Shown: positions 15,976-24,999 of the stretch, piece after piece | Position numbering within the stretch: position 1 is the first letter of the stretch | Layout: each line of letters begins with the position of its first letter | From: 66-474 sp035688305 | Lineage (GTDB): Bacteria; Pseudomonadota; Gammaproteobacteria; Xanthomonadales; Rhodanobacteraceae | Direction: 5' to 3' | Assembly: GCA_035688305.1 (NCBI GenBank) | Contig: DASSNC010000040.1 | Coordinates: 1 to 50,025, forward strand | Length of the DNA: 50,025 bases | The notes under the pieces: model-generated | What the model was told of the DNA's origin: nothing | What the model saw: the letters and a program-made list of their open reading frames with translations, nothing else | The model's database searches: none | Translations under genes and position numbers: made by a program

Positions 15976-18408
15976 CTAGAACGTGCGGCCGAAATAGAAC
16001 TGCAGCGTTTCTTCGAATGGCTTGTCGCCCGGCTTGGATCGGATCGGTCGCGCCAGATTGATCACGATGGGGCCGACCGGCGCAATCCACTGCAGCGAAA
16101 TGCCGGCGGACGCGCGCAAGTCCGATGCCTTGAAATCACCGTAGCTGCCGAACACGTTGCCGACGTCGGTGAACAGCGAAATGCGCGCCTTGTCGTTGTC
16201 CTTGAAGAATGGCAGCACCAGCTCCGCACTACCGAGTACCTTGAAGGCGCCACCTACGGGCTGTGGGTGATAGTACTGGGGCGTCGATGTCGAGGTGACT
16301 GGGGGGCAGACGCCGTTGACCGCAATTGCATCGAGTGCGGCCTGGCCGTTCGTGCCGATTTCACCCGAGCAAATGCGCGGACCCAGGGTGTTGTCCTGGA
16401 AGCCACGCACGTCGCGCACGCCACCAGCGTAGAAGTTTTCGAAGAACGGGAAGGACATGGTGTGGATGTTGCCGGCGTCGTCGGCGTACTGCACCGAGAT
16501 GTCCTTGGAACCATAGGTGCTGCCATAGGCCAGCGTGCCGGACACGTGCCCGATGAAATCGAACGGCAACGGGAAGTAGTCGCTGGTCGACATCGTCAGT
16601 TTGTAGTACTGCACGGTCGCGCCGGGCAACGCAACCTCGGCGCTGAACTGTTGCAGGCCACCGCGGGTGGGCTTGAAGAACCGGTTGAGCGTGTCGTGCG
16701 AGTAAGAGAGCGTGAGCGGTGCCGTGTGGCTCGTGAAATTGCCGATCTTGTTCAGCTGGTTCAGGAACATCAGCGGGCTGTAGCCCTGGATCCACACGAT
16801 CTTGGTGGTGTTGATGCCGATGCCGGCGTTGATGCTGTCGGTCTCGCTGATCGGGAAGCTCAGAAAAGTGGAGAAGGAGTTGGTGTTGGACAAGTACGAA
16901 GCGATGTTCTGCTCGCCCTGGTTCAACTTCAACACGCTGGCGTTGTAGCCGATGCCGACGCCGCTGTCGGTGAGGTACGGGTTGAAGAACGATACCTGGT
17001 ACTGCTTGAGGAACAGGCTCTTGGAAAGTGTCGCGGAAACGCGATTGCCGGTGCCGAGGAAGTTGTTGTTGACGATTGAAGTGCTGAGGATCAGGCCGGA
17101 CACCTGCGAGTAACCGACACCGAACTGGAACTGGCCGGACGATTGCTCGGTCACGTTGACATTGAGATCGACTTCGTCGGTGGTGCCTGGCACCTTGACG
17201 GTGTCGACGCTGACGTCCTTGAAGAATCCGAGCCGCTGCAGGCGCACCTTGGAACGGTCGATTGCCGCCTGCGAATACCATGCGCCCTCGAACTGGCGCA
17301 TCTCGCGGCGCAACACCTGATCCTGGGTGTGGGTATTGCCCTTGAAGTTGATGCGGCGCACGTACACGCGTGCTCCGGGTGTCACGAAGAAGGTCAGGTC
17401 GACGGTATGGTTCTTCTCGTCCACCTTGGGCAGCGGTGAAACCTTCGCGAAGGCGTAGCCGATGTTCGCGAGGACATTGGTGATGGCATCCGCCGACAGT
17501 TCGATGTCGTGGCGATTGAAGACCTGGCCATCCTTGATACGCAACACCTTGCGCAGGGCGGCTTCCGGCAGCACCAGGGTGCCCAGCAGGTGGATGCTGG
17601 AAATCTTGTAGATGGCGCCTTCGTTGACTGCGGCCGCGATGTAGATGTTGTGCTTGTTCGGGCTGATGGTGACCTGCGCCGAACCGATGTTGAAGTCGGC
17701 ATAGCCGCGGTCGAGGTAGTACGAGGCGAGCTTGGTCAGGTCGCCGGACAGCTTCTCGCGTGAATATTGGTCGTTGTTGGAATACCACGAGGTCCAGTTG
17801 GGGGTGCCCGATTCCCAGTCCTTGCGGATCTGCTGGTCGCTGAAGGCGCGATTGCCGACGATGTTGATTTCCTGGATCTTGGCGGCCTTGCCTTCCTTGA
17901 TCTCGATGTCGATCGCAACACGGTTGCGGTCGAGGCGGGTGACGTGCGGTTCGACCGAGACGTTGTACTTGCCGCGATCGTTGTATTGGGCAATCAACTG
18001 CTGGCGCATCTGGTCGAGCGTCAGCCGGTTGAACGTCTGGCCAGTGGCGAGACCGGCGCCTTTCAGGCCTTTCATCAGCTGGTCGGTCTTGATGTCCTTG
18101 TTGCCGTGCACGGTCAGGCTTGCGATCGACGGGCGCTCGATCACTTTCACGATCAGGATGTCACCCTGGCGTTCCAGCTCGACATCGCTGAAGAAACCGG
18201 TATTGAACAGCGACTTGATCGCTTTTTCGGCGGTGGCGTCGGTGATCGTCTGGCCGCGCTCGACCGGAAGGTAACTCAGCACCGTGCCGGCGGCGATGCG
18301 CTGGAGTCCTTCGATGCGGATGTCAGTGACGGTGAAGGGCTGGAACGCGTAGGCGGCCGCGGGGGCGGCCAGCGCGGCGAACAGGATCAGTGCGGCGATT
18401 CTCTTCAT
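15976..18408 (-). CDS. bamA: Outer membrane protein assembly factor BamA
   Basis: 810 residues. Residues 1-21 (MKRIAALILFAALAAPAAAYA) are a signal peptide. Five POTRA repeats follow, each recognisable by stretches such as IRIEGLQRIAAGTVLSYLP, LTVHGNKDIKTDQL, INIVGNRAFSDQQIRKDW and INFKGNTHTQDQVLRREM. The C-terminal half is the 16-stranded Omp85 barrel with the VRGFQ loop-6 motif (GGVRDVRGFQDN), ending in a phenylalanine (FYFGRTF), the usual barrel signal. BamA inserts beta-barrel proteins into the outer membrane and here sits directly after rseP. Loop 6 is followed by a Ser/Thr/Pro-rich loop (PVTSTSTPQYYHPQP). Confidence 0.97.
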   Translation of the reverse strand: MKRIAALILFAALAAPAAAYAFQPFTVTDIRIEGLQRIAAGTVLSYLPVERGQTITDATAEKAIKSLFNTGFFSDVELERQGDILIVKVIERPSIASLTVHGNKDIKTDQLMKGLKGAGLATGQTFNRLTLDQMRQQLIAQYNDRGKYNVSVEPHVTRLDRNRVAIDIEIKEGKAAKIQEINIVGNRAFSDQQIRKDWESGTPNWTSWYSNNDQYSREKLSGDLTKLASYYLDRGYADFNIGSAQVTISPNKHNIYIAAAVNEGAIYKISSIHLLGTLVLPEAALRKVLRIKDGQVFNRHDIELSADAITNVLANIGYAFAKVSPLPKVDEKNHTVDLTFFVTPGARVYVRRINFKGNTHTQDQVLRREMRQFEGAWYSQAAIDRSKVRLQRLGFFKDVSVDTVKVPGTTDEVDLNVNVTEQSSGQFQFGVGYSQVSGLILSTSIVNNNFLGTGNRVSATLSKSLFLKQYQVSFFNPYLTDSGVGIGYNASVLKLNQGEQNIASYLSNTNSFSTFLSFPISETDSINAGIGINTTKIVWIQGYSPLMFLNQLNKIGNFTSHTAPLTLSYSHDTLNRFFKPTRGGLQQFSAEVALPGATVQYYKLTMSTSDYFPLPFDFIGHVSGTLAYGSTYGSKDISVQYADDAGNIHTMSFPFFENFYAGGVRDVRGFQDNTLGPRICSGEIGTNGQAALDAIAVNGVCPPVTSTSTPQYYHPQPVGGAFKVLGSAELVLPFFKDNDKARISLFTDVGNVFGSYGDFKASDLRASAGISLQWIAPVGPIVINLARPIRSKPGDKPFEETLQFYFGRTF

Positions 18409-18547
18409 CGTCGGTTCCGGAAATTCAGGGGATGCGGATGCAAACGGTGCATCGTACAGGCGCAGCCGGTTGCGGGAAAGCGGCGCGGTCAGCCGACATG
18501 GCTGCCACGGGTGGTACTGTATTGTGCGGGTCGGGCCGAACGCGCCG

Positions 18548-19915
18548 TCATGACGGGAACACCCGGAGGATGTCGTTGTAGAAGGCGAGCCCGACCAGCA
18601 TCACCAGCAGGGCCATGCCGAGGTATTGTCCGGCGAGCATCGTGCGGTCGGACAAGGGACTGCCCTTCACGCCCTCGGCGACCAGATAGACCATCTGGCC
18701 ACCGTCGAGGATCGGGATCGGCAAGAGGTTCATCACGCCGAGACTGAGCGAGATGATGCCGAGGAAATACAGGAACCATGCCGGACCCATTTGCGCCGAG
18801 GTCTGCGCGTATTGCGCAATGGAAATCGGGCCGGACAGGTTGGACAGCGAGGCCGAGCCGGTCAGCATGTGGCCCAGCATCTTGATGGTCGTGGAAGTGA
18901 GGTCCCACATCTGCCCGAACGCGGCCGGGATCGCAGCCAGCGGGCCGCGCTTGAACACGGTGTCGTACGGCACGGTCTTCTGCAGCACGCCGATGCCGAT
19001 GGCCCAGATTTTTCCCTGGCCGGGCGCGTCGGTCAGACGCGGCTGCAGGTGCAGGGTGATCGACTGGCTGCCGCGCGCGACATCCAGGGTCAGCAGCTTG
19101 TCGGGGCCGGCGTGCTTGTGCAGCACGTCGACCAGCTGGTTCCAGTTGCCGATCGCGATGCCGTCGACGCGGTTGATCCGGTCGCCGGGCTTGAGGCCGG
19201 CCGCTTGCGCGGCGCTGTCCGGCGTCACCGTGCCCACGATCGCGGGCAGTGTGCGCTGCAGCGGCAGCAGCCCAGTCTGGTCCATGACGGTCTGCGCGTC
19301 CGGATGCGGCGGCAACCTTGTGAAATCCATGACCCGGGTTTCAAGCTCGCCCGCGGGCGTGCGCAACTTGACCGGCGTGGCCTGGCGCGATTCGGCTGCG
19401 ATGCTGAGCGCGAGGCTGAGGTCGGTCCAGTTGGCGATGGGTTGCCCGGCGACGTCGAGGATTCGGTCGCCATTGCGGATGCCAGCCTGGGCGGCGATGT
19501 TGCTGACGTCACCGACCAGCGGCTGGAAATCCGGTTTGCCGATCACCAGCATGGCCCAGAATGCGGCGACCGCGAAAATCAGGTTGAAGCCGGGGCCGGC
19601 AAGGATGATCAGCATGCGCTGCCAGATCGGCTTGCTGGTGAACTCACGTGGGCGATCGGCAGGCTCGATGTCGCCTTCGCGTGCGTCCAGCATCTTCACG
19701 TAGCCGCCCAGCGGGATCCACGCCACGCAGTATTCCGTGCCGTCCTTGCCGTACCACGACTTGATGGGCTTGCCGAAACCGACCGAGAAGCGCAACACCT
19801 TCACGCCGCAGCGGCGCGCGACCCAGTAGTGGCCGAACTCGTGGAAGGTCACCAGGATTCCCAGGGTGACGATCATCCACCACGCGGAACCCAGGATGTT
19901 CAGGAACTCATTCAT
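18548..19915 (-). CDS. rseP: RIP metalloprotease RseP
   Basis: 455 residues. This site-2 intramembrane protease cleaves anti-sigma factor RseA to release sigmaE, and also clears signal peptides. The zinc motif HEFGH is at residues 25-29 in the first membrane helix, and the second ligand motif NLLPIPILDGGQ lies near the C-terminus. Two PDZ domains sit between them (NIAAQAGIRNGDRILDVAG and DSAAQAAGLKPGDRINRVDG). The gene follows cdsA after 118 bases and precedes bamA. In Pseudomonas and xanthomonads dxr normally lies between cdsA and rseP; it is absent here. Confidence 0.96.
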   Translation of the reverse strand: MNEFLNILGSAWWMIVTLGILVTFHEFGHYWVARRCGVKVLRFSVGFGKPIKSWYGKDGTEYCVAWIPLGGYVKMLDAREGDIEPADRPREFTSKPIWQRMLIILAGPGFNLIFAVAAFWAMLVIGKPDFQPLVGDVSNIAAQAGIRNGDRILDVAGQPIANWTDLSLALSIAAESRQATPVKLRTPAGELETRVMDFTRLPPHPDAQTVMDQTGLLPLQRTLPAIVGTVTPDSAAQAAGLKPGDRINRVDGIAIGNWNQLVDVLHKHAGPDKLLTLDVARGSQSITLHLQPRLTDAPGQGKIWAIGIGVLQKTVPYDTVFKRGPLAAIPAAFGQMWDLTSTTIKMLGHMLTGSASLSNLSGPISIAQYAQTSAQMGPAWFLYFLGIISLSLGVMNLLPIPILDGGQMVYLVAEGVKGSPLSDRTMLAGQYLGMALLVMLVGLAFYNDILRVFPS

Positions 19916-20033
19916 GTGCTTGCAGCAGTACGCCCGTCAGGACTGCATGATAAGGCAACCGGCCTGAAGCGCCGTTTGGCGCGTTTCGGGCAGGTGGATG
20001 GATGGACAGCGCCAGGGCGCCCGTGGTTCCGCG

Positions 20034-20867
20034 TCAAAGGCCGAGCAGCAACTTTCCGAGCACGAAAATCGGCAGTGCCGCGACGATCGAGTCCATGCGA
20101 TCGAACACCCCGCCATGGCCGGGAAACAGGATTCCCGAGTCCTTGACGCCCGCGTGTCGCTTCGTCAGGCTTTCAAAAAGGTCGCCCACGATCGAGAACA
20201 GCACGGTCAGCAGGGCCAACGCGACGATCGCCGGCAGCCGCTCAAAGGGCACCTTCAACAGCACGCCGCCAACGAGGCCGACCACGCCCGAGGAAACCAG
20301 CGCCCCATAGACGCCTTCGCGGGTCTTGCCGGGGCTGATGGCGGGTGCGAGTTTGGTCTTGCCCCAGCGCCGGCCCGCCGTGTACGCGCCCATGTCGGCC
20401 GCCGAAACGATGCACGCGAAAAACAGGACCCACCAGGGGCCATGCCCGGAATTGGGCAGCGCCATGTCGCCGTGCATCACCACCACTGCGCACCATGCCG
20501 GCATGACCACCAGCACGCCCACCAGCAGTTTGAGGATCGCGTGTGCGTGCGTCGGGGCTGCCGCAAAGCGGTTGCTGCGGAGCCACAGCAAGGCCAACAG
20601 CCACCACGCGAGGCCCAGCGCCACGGGCAGCCACCACCATGGCGATTTGCAGACGTGCCAGAGCAAGGCGAACACGATCGCGTAGCCCAGCAGGCAGAGC
20701 GCGCGCAATGCGTGGCCGCGAACGCCAGCCATGCGCGTCCATTCCCACAGGCCCAGCAGGAACACCAGGCCCAGCAGCGCCGCGAACGTCGGTGCGCGGG
20801 TCAGGAAAATCAGCGCAAGGATCAGCGGCGCGAGGACGAGGGCAGTGATGACGCGCTGCTTCAGCAT
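20034..20867 (-). CDS. cdsA: Phosphatidate cytidylyltransferase
   Basis: 277 residues. CdsA makes CDP-diacylglycerol from phosphatidate and CTP, the branch point of phospholipid synthesis. The protein is almost entirely membrane segments. It ends with the family signature around VGDLFESLTKRHAGVKDSG then LFPGHGGVFDRMDSI. ATG at 20867 gives the usual MLKQRVITALVLAP start, and the longer upstream frame lies over uppS. No Shine-Dalgarno is visible (CCCTCCC precedes the ATG), and the gene lies 10 bases after uppS. Initiation may therefore depend on translation of uppS. Confidence 0.95.
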   Translation of the reverse strand: MLKQRVITALVLAPLILALIFLTRAPTFAALLGLVFLLGLWEWTRMAGVRGHALRALCLLGYAIVFALLWHVCKSPWWWLPVALGLAWWLLALLWLRSNRFAAAPTHAHAILKLLVGVLVVMPAWCAVVVMHGDMALPNSGHGPWWVLFFACIVSAADMGAYTAGRRWGKTKLAPAISPGKTREGVYGALVSSGVVGLVGGVLLKVPFERLPAIVALALLTVLFSIVGDLFESLTKRHAGVKDSGILFPGHGGVFDRMDSIVAALPIFVLGKLLLGL

Positions 20868-20877
20868 GGGAGGGTTG

Positions 20878-21660
20878 TCAGCTCGCGCGGGCAGTGGGGA
20901 GGGGCGCCGGGGCACAGCCGAAACGGCGTTCGCGGCGCGCGTAGTCGGCCAGCGCGAGGTCAAGTTCGCTCGCATCCACGTCGGGCCACAGGGTATCGGT
21001 GAAATACAGCTCGGTGTAGGCCAGCTGCCACAGCAGGAAATTGCTGATGCGGCGCTCGCCGCCGGTGCGGATGAAGAGATCGGGTGGCGGCAAGTCGGCG
21101 AGGCACATGCGCTGGTCCAGCGCGTTTTCATCGATGCTGGCGGGGTCGAGCGTACCCGCGCGCGCGGCTTCGGCCAGCTGGCGCGCGGCCTGGGCGATGT
21201 CCCAACGCCCGCCGTAGCTGACGCAGACATTCAGCACGAGGCGGGCATTGCCGGCGGTACGCAAGGCCGCCGCGTGCATGCGCTCGCGCAGCGTTTCGGA
21301 AAACGCCGACAGGTTGCCGACAAAGCGCACGGCAACGTCGTTCTTGTGCAGTTCGTCGATTTCCTTGTCGATAGCCTTCAGGAACAACTCCATCAAGGCG
21401 CCGACTTCGCCGCTCGGACGTTTCCAGTTTTCCGACGAGAACGCGAACAGGGTGAGCACTTCGATGCCGTGCTGCAGGCAGTATTCGACCGTGGCGCGTA
21501 CCGCTTTTTGGCCGGCGCGGTGGCCGAAGCTGCGTGGTTGCGCGCGGCGGCGCGCCCAGCGGCCGTTGCCATCCATCACGATGGCGAGGTGGCGTGGGAT
21601 AGTGGGTTGCTGCGCGGCGAGTGCGCGCGGCTTGCGGGTGGTGATCGAGGTCATCCCCAT
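20878..21660 (-). CDS. uppS: Polyprenyl diphosphate synthase (UppS)
   Basis: 260 residues. UppS condenses isopentenyl diphosphate units onto farnesyl diphosphate to make undecaprenyl diphosphate, the lipid carrier for peptidoglycan and surface glycans. The active-site block HLAIVMDGNGRWA (Asp30) is followed by GHRAGQKAVRATVEYC, FAFSSENWKRP and RTGGERRISNFLLWQLAYTE, all typical. Starts at 21660 and 21654 are both in frame. The product is the likely carrier for the flippase cluster at the right end of this window. Confidence 0.97.
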   Translation of the reverse strand: MGMTSITTRKPRALAAQQPTIPRHLAIVMDGNGRWARRRAQPRSFGHRAGQKAVRATVEYCLQHGIEVLTLFAFSSENWKRPSGEVGALMELFLKAIDKEIDELHKNDVAVRFVGNLSAFSETLRERMHAAALRTAGNARLVLNVCVSYGGRWDIAQAARQLAEAARAGTLDPASIDENALDQRMCLADLPPPDLFIRTGGERRISNFLLWQLAYTELYFTDTLWPDVDASELDLALADYARRERRFGCAPAPLPTARAS

Positions 21661-21742
21661 GGGGCGACCCGCCGCATGCCTGGGCCGGACAACACCGTCG
21701 CGCTGCGGTCGCGCGTGCTCCCGGGACCGTGCGCAGGGACGC

Positions 21743-22300
21743 TCACAGCGCGAGCAGTTCCTGTTCCTTGGCCTGTACCGTGGCGTCCACTTCCTTGATG
21801 AATTGGTCGGTCAGTTTTTGCATGTCGTCCTGGCCGCGCCGGTCTTCGTCTTCGGTGATCTGCTTGTCCTTGAGCAGGTCCTTGATTTGCTGGATCGCGT
21901 CGCGGCGGATGTTGCGGATCGCAACCTTGGCATTTTCGCCGGCGTGCCCGACGTGCTTGGCCAGATCCTTGCGGCGCTCCTCGGTGAGCGGCGGCATGTT
22001 GAGGCGGATCACGGTGCCGGCAGTGGTCGGGGTGACCCCGAGGTCCGAGGCCATGATCGCCTTCTCGACCGCAGCGACCACCGATTTTTCGTACGGGGTG
22101 ATCGTCAGCGAGCGCGAGTCGGACACGGCCACCGTGGCGACCTGGTTGAGCGGCACGTCCGAACCGTAGTAACTCACCCGGATGCCATCCACCAGGGCCG
22201 TGCTGGCGCGGCCGGTACGCACGTGTGACAACTCGTTGCGCAACGCCTCGACACTCTTGCCCATGCGGGATTGGGTGTCGCGTTTGATGTCATCGAGCAT
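21743..22300 (-). CDS. frr: Ribosome recycling factor
   Basis: 185 residues, the normal RRF length. With EF-G it splits the post-termination ribosome. Characteristic sequences are MGKSVEALRNELSHVRTGRA, ITPYEKSVVAAVEKAI, LNMPPLTEERRKDLAKHV and IRNIRRDAIQQIKDL. The gene is normally preceded by pyrH. Here the upstream neighbour is phbB, separated by about 190 bases with a tandem repeat, so a local rearrangement has cut the rpsB-tsf-pyrH part away. Confidence 0.97.
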   Translation of the reverse strand: MLDDIKRDTQSRMGKSVEALRNELSHVRTGRASTALVDGIRVSYYGSDVPLNQVATVAVSDSRSLTITPYEKSVVAAVEKAIMASDLGVTPTTAGTVIRLNMPPLTEERRKDLAKHVGHAGENAKVAIRNIRRDAIQQIKDLLKDKQITEDEDRRGQDDMQKLTDQFIKEVDATVQAKEQELLAL

Positions 22301-22334
22301 GGCAAGCGCTTCCGGAACGTTTGGTCAGTCGCCA

Positions 22335-22362
22335 AGTATAACGGCCAAGCGCACGCTTTGGC
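22335..22362 (-). promoter_or_regulatory. Candidate frr promoter with an inverted repeat
   Basis: The minus strand reads TATACT at 22340-22335, a good -10 box 35 bases upstream of frr. Just upstream lies an imperfect inverted repeat, GGCCAAGCG/CGCTTTGGCC (22343-22362), which overlaps the expected -35 region. This could be an operator or replace a poor -35 box. No matching TTGACA is seen. Confidence 0.35.
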
Positions 22363-22425
22363 CGTTCCGCGGCGCGCGTGTTCGCGTCGTCCATGGAACG
22401 CCGTCATTCCGGCCCGCTGAAGCGC

Positions 22426-22503
22426 GCTGTCACCAGCCCGCGCTGTCACCAGCCCGCGCTGTCACCAGCTCGCGCTGTCACCAGCTCGCGCTGTCACCAG
22501 CCC
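22426..22503. repeat. 16-bp tandem repeat, about 4.9 copies, at the phbB 3' end
   Basis: Five consecutive units of GCTGTCACCAGC(C/T)CGC start at 22426, 22442, 22458, 22474 and 22490. The last unit contains the final codons and the stop (TGG TGA on the minus strand) of phbB. The array therefore seems to have grown from the gene end into the spacer before frr. Each unit contains the small palindrome GCTG-GTGA-CAGC when read on the minus strand. Confidence 0.9.
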
Positions 22504-23234
22504 ATGTAATGGCCGCCATTGATCGCGAGGTTCGCACCGGTGATCCACGCGGCCTTGTCGTCGAGGAAGAATGCGATCGCGTACGCGATCTCGTCGGGTT
22601 CGCCCAGGCGCCCCACGGGAATCTGCGCGACGATCTTGGCGCGCACCTCTTCCGGCACCGCCATCACCATGTCGGTGCCGATGTAGCCGGGCGACACCGT
22701 GTTGACGGTGATGCCGAACTTGGCGTTTTCCTGCGCCAGCGAAATGGTGAAACCGTGCATGCCGGCCTTGGCCGCCGCGTAGTTGGCCTGGCCGTACTGG
22801 CCCTTCTGGCCGTTGATGGAGCTGATCTGGATGATGCGGCCCCACTTGCGTGCGCGCATGCCTTCGATGACCGGCCGGGTCACGTTGAAGCAGGCGTTGA
22901 GGTTGGTGTTCACCACATCGGTCCACTGCTGGTAGGTCATCTTGTGGAAGGTGGTGTCGCGCGTGATGCCGGCGTTGTTGACGAGGATGTCGATGGGGCC
23001 GAGTTGGCTTTCCACTTCGGCGACCATGGCCTTGCAGGCTTCCGGATCGGCGACATCGCCTTTCACGGTCAGGGCGTGGATGCCTTCGCTGGCGAGCTGC
23101 TCGCGCCACGCCTTGGTTTTTTCCTCGTTGCGGTAATTGGTTGCGACCTTGTACCCCATCTTCGCCAGCCTGCGGACGATCGCGGTACCAATGCCGCCGG
23201 TGCCTCCGGTAACCAATGCCACGCGTGCGCTCAT
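22494..23234 (-). CDS. phbB: Acetoacetyl-CoA reductase (SDR family)
   Basis: 246 residues, short-chain dehydrogenase fold. The cofactor motif TGGTGGIGTAI is near the start, NNAG (ILVNNAGITRD) follows, and the catalytic set is S (ISSINGQKGQYGQ) and YAAAK. The sequence RDTTFHKMTYQQWTDVVNTN and the C-terminus (GANLAINGGHYMGW) match PhaB/PhbB. That enzyme reduces acetoacetyl-CoA to (R)-3-hydroxybutyryl-CoA with NADPH for polyhydroxyalkanoate synthesis. The ribosome site AAGGAG is strong. No phaA or phaC is in the window. A FabG-like role is the alternative, but the sequence favours PhaB. Confidence 0.9.
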   Translation of the reverse strand: MSARVALVTGGTGGIGTAIVRRLAKMGYKVATNYRNEEKTKAWREQLASEGIHALTVKGDVADPEACKAMVAEVESQLGPIDILVNNAGITRDTTFHKMTYQQWTDVVNTNLNACFNVTRPVIEGMRARKWGRIIQISSINGQKGQYGQANYAAAKAGMHGFTISLAQENAKFGITVNTVSPGYIGTDMVMAVPEEVRAKIVAQIPVGRLGEPDEIAYAIAFFLDDKAAWITGANLAINGGHYMGW

Positions 23235-23357
23235 GACGGCTCCTTTACGGATGATGGTACGACCATCCTACGCCCTGTTTTCAAATCGGGCGAGGCTTCG
23301 GATTTCGCGCTGACGCGTGCTACGCTCGCCAGCTTCACCGGCTGGCGTGGCCGCCGC

Positions 23358-24245
23358 TCAGCTGCCCGGTGTCGATCGAGCGTTTGGCAGGCCGCGCAAG
23401 GGCAACGGATCGTAGTGCCTGGCGGCATGTTGCAGCATGTCGGCGGCGGCGGGCGCGTCGGGCACGGGTTGGCGGAGAAAGCGCAACGCCCGTGCGAGGT
23501 TCGCGATCGGCGAACGCATGTCGACGACCGGTGCAGCGCTCGCTTTTGACAGTTTGCAGCCGTTCGCATTGAGCGCGAGCGGAATGTGCGCGTACGCCGG
23601 CGTGGGCAGGCCCAACAACTGTTGCAGCAGGATCTGGCGCGGCGTCGATTCCAGCAGGTCGCAGCCGCGCACGACCTCCGTGATGCCCTGGAATGCGTCG
23701 TCCACCACGCAGGCGAGCTGATAGCTCCACAATCCATCGGCGCGCCGCAACACGAAGTCGCCCACCGCGTCGCGCACGTTCTGGTGTTGCGGGCCCTGCA
23801 ACAGGTCTTCGAATTCGATGTCGAGATCGCGCACGCGCAGGCGCCATGCGGGTTGGCGTTCCGCAACCGCGGGGCTCACGCAATGGCCGTCGCGATGCAG
23901 CGCGCCCGCCGCTTCGAGATCGGTGCGGCTGCACCAGCAGGGGAACGCGTGACCCGCCTCGCGCAATCGTTGCAGCACCGCGGCATACGCGTCGCCGCGC
24001 CGCGATTGGTAGAGCACGGGGGCGTCGGCGCTGAATCCGAACGCATCGAGCGCGGCCAGGATCGATGCCGCCGAACCGGCGACTTCACGCGGCGGATCGA
24101 TGTCTTCGACGCGCAGCAACCAACGCCCGCCCGCGTGCTTCACGCTCAGCCAACTTGCCAGCGCGGCGACCAGCGATCCGAAATGCAGATCGCCGGTGGG
24201 CGAGGGCGCAAAGCGCCCGATCGGGATTTCGGGATGTCGTGGCAC
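23358..24245 (-). CDS. gluQ: Glutamyl-Q tRNA(Asp) synthetase
   Basis: 295 residues. This truncated glutamyl-tRNA-synthetase-like enzyme attaches glutamate to queuosine 34 of tRNA-Asp. It has IGRFAPSPTGDLHFGSLVAA (class I HIGH-type motif), WLLRVEDIDPPRE, the CWCSR zinc-site region and the KLSK motif (NGCKLSKAS). It lacks the anticodon-binding domain of a full GluRS. The start is GTG at 24245, 11 bases after the hemerythrin-like gene, so the two are probably cotranscribed. Confidence 0.94.
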   Translation of the reverse strand: MPRHPEIPIGRFAPSPTGDLHFGSLVAALASWLSVKHAGGRWLLRVEDIDPPREVAGSAASILAALDAFGFSADAPVLYQSRRGDAYAAVLQRLREAGHAFPCWCSRTDLEAAGALHRDGHCVSPAVAERQPAWRLRVRDLDIEFEDLLQGPQHQNVRDAVGDFVLRRADGLWSYQLACVVDDAFQGITEVVRGCDLLESTPRQILLQQLLGLPTPAYAHIPLALNANGCKLSKASAAPVVDMRSPIANLARALRFLRQPVPDAPAAADMLQHAARHYDPLPLRGLPNARSTPGS

Positions 24246-24256
24246 CGGCGGCGGAG

Positions 24257-24760
24257 TCAGGGCTGTCGGTATAACCGATACAGGTTGTCTTCCTCGGCGT
24301 CCAGTCGGTGCTCCAGTTGCTTGCCGACGATGACGTGATCTTCGCTGAACTGCGCGCGATCTTGCGGCGCGAATCCACTCGCCTGGTATTTGTGGACGAA
24401 CGCGAGCACAGCGCGCGCGATTTGCGCCATTTCGCGGCGGTAGCCACGCAGCAGGCGCAGGGTCGCCGGATCGTCCACGCTCACCTGTTCGAGGAAATCG
24501 TAAAAGCGTGCATTTTCGGCCACGATGTGGGCCTTCAGGCGGGCCTTGAACGTGACCAGGAGCGACCGCGCTTCGCCGGCGTCCCCGGCCTTGCCGGCCT
24601 CGCCGATCCGACTGAAGAGCCGCCCCAGTTCGGCGTGATCGCGCAGCAGCGTGTCGATCAGGCCCGGGTCGTAACGTATTGCCGCTGCGGATTCGCGCAA
24701 GGCGCCCGGCGCGGCCGGCGTCGCGATTTCCTCAGAAGATGGTCGCCTTGATGCCTTCAT
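24257..24760 (-). CDS. Hemerythrin HHE cation-binding domain protein
   Basis: 167 residues, predicted as an all-helical bundle. His and Glu residues spaced as in HHE domains are visible: LLRDHAELGRLF, then KAHIVAENARFYDF, EDHVIVGKQLEHRLDAEE. Such proteins bind a di-iron centre and act in oxygen, nitric-oxide or iron sensing and storage. Which applies here is unknown. The N-terminal 25 residues are probably disordered. The gene is upstream of gluQ on the same strand. Confidence 0.75.
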   Translation of the reverse strand: MKASRRPSSEEIATPAAPGALRESAAAIRYDPGLIDTLLRDHAELGRLFSRIGEAGKAGDAGEARSLLVTFKARLKAHIVAENARFYDFLEQVSVDDPATLRLLRGYRREMAQIARAVLAFVHKYQASGFAPQDRAQFSEDHVIVGKQLEHRLDAEEDNLYRLYRQP

Positions 24761-24999
24761 CGTGTTGCTCTTTCGATGTGGCGCGTGTGCGAGCCGGAAC
24801 GTGGGTGACGCGGCTCATCGAAAAAACACGAACGTGCATGCCGTCAGGCACGTCGAGCATACGCCGGGCGCGTCCGCAACGTGTCAAGTTTGCGTGAACC
24901 GTGGCGGCCAGTACCATGCGGCGGGTGTGCCGGTGCGATGCCGGCGGAGGGGCCGCGCCACGTGCGCGGTGGGGAATCATTGGCGCGGGATCTGAACCC

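Noticed and set aside
22426..22503. Transcription terminator after phbB
   Set aside because: The palindrome in each unit is only four base pairs and there is no T-run; the signal is the tandem repeat itself.
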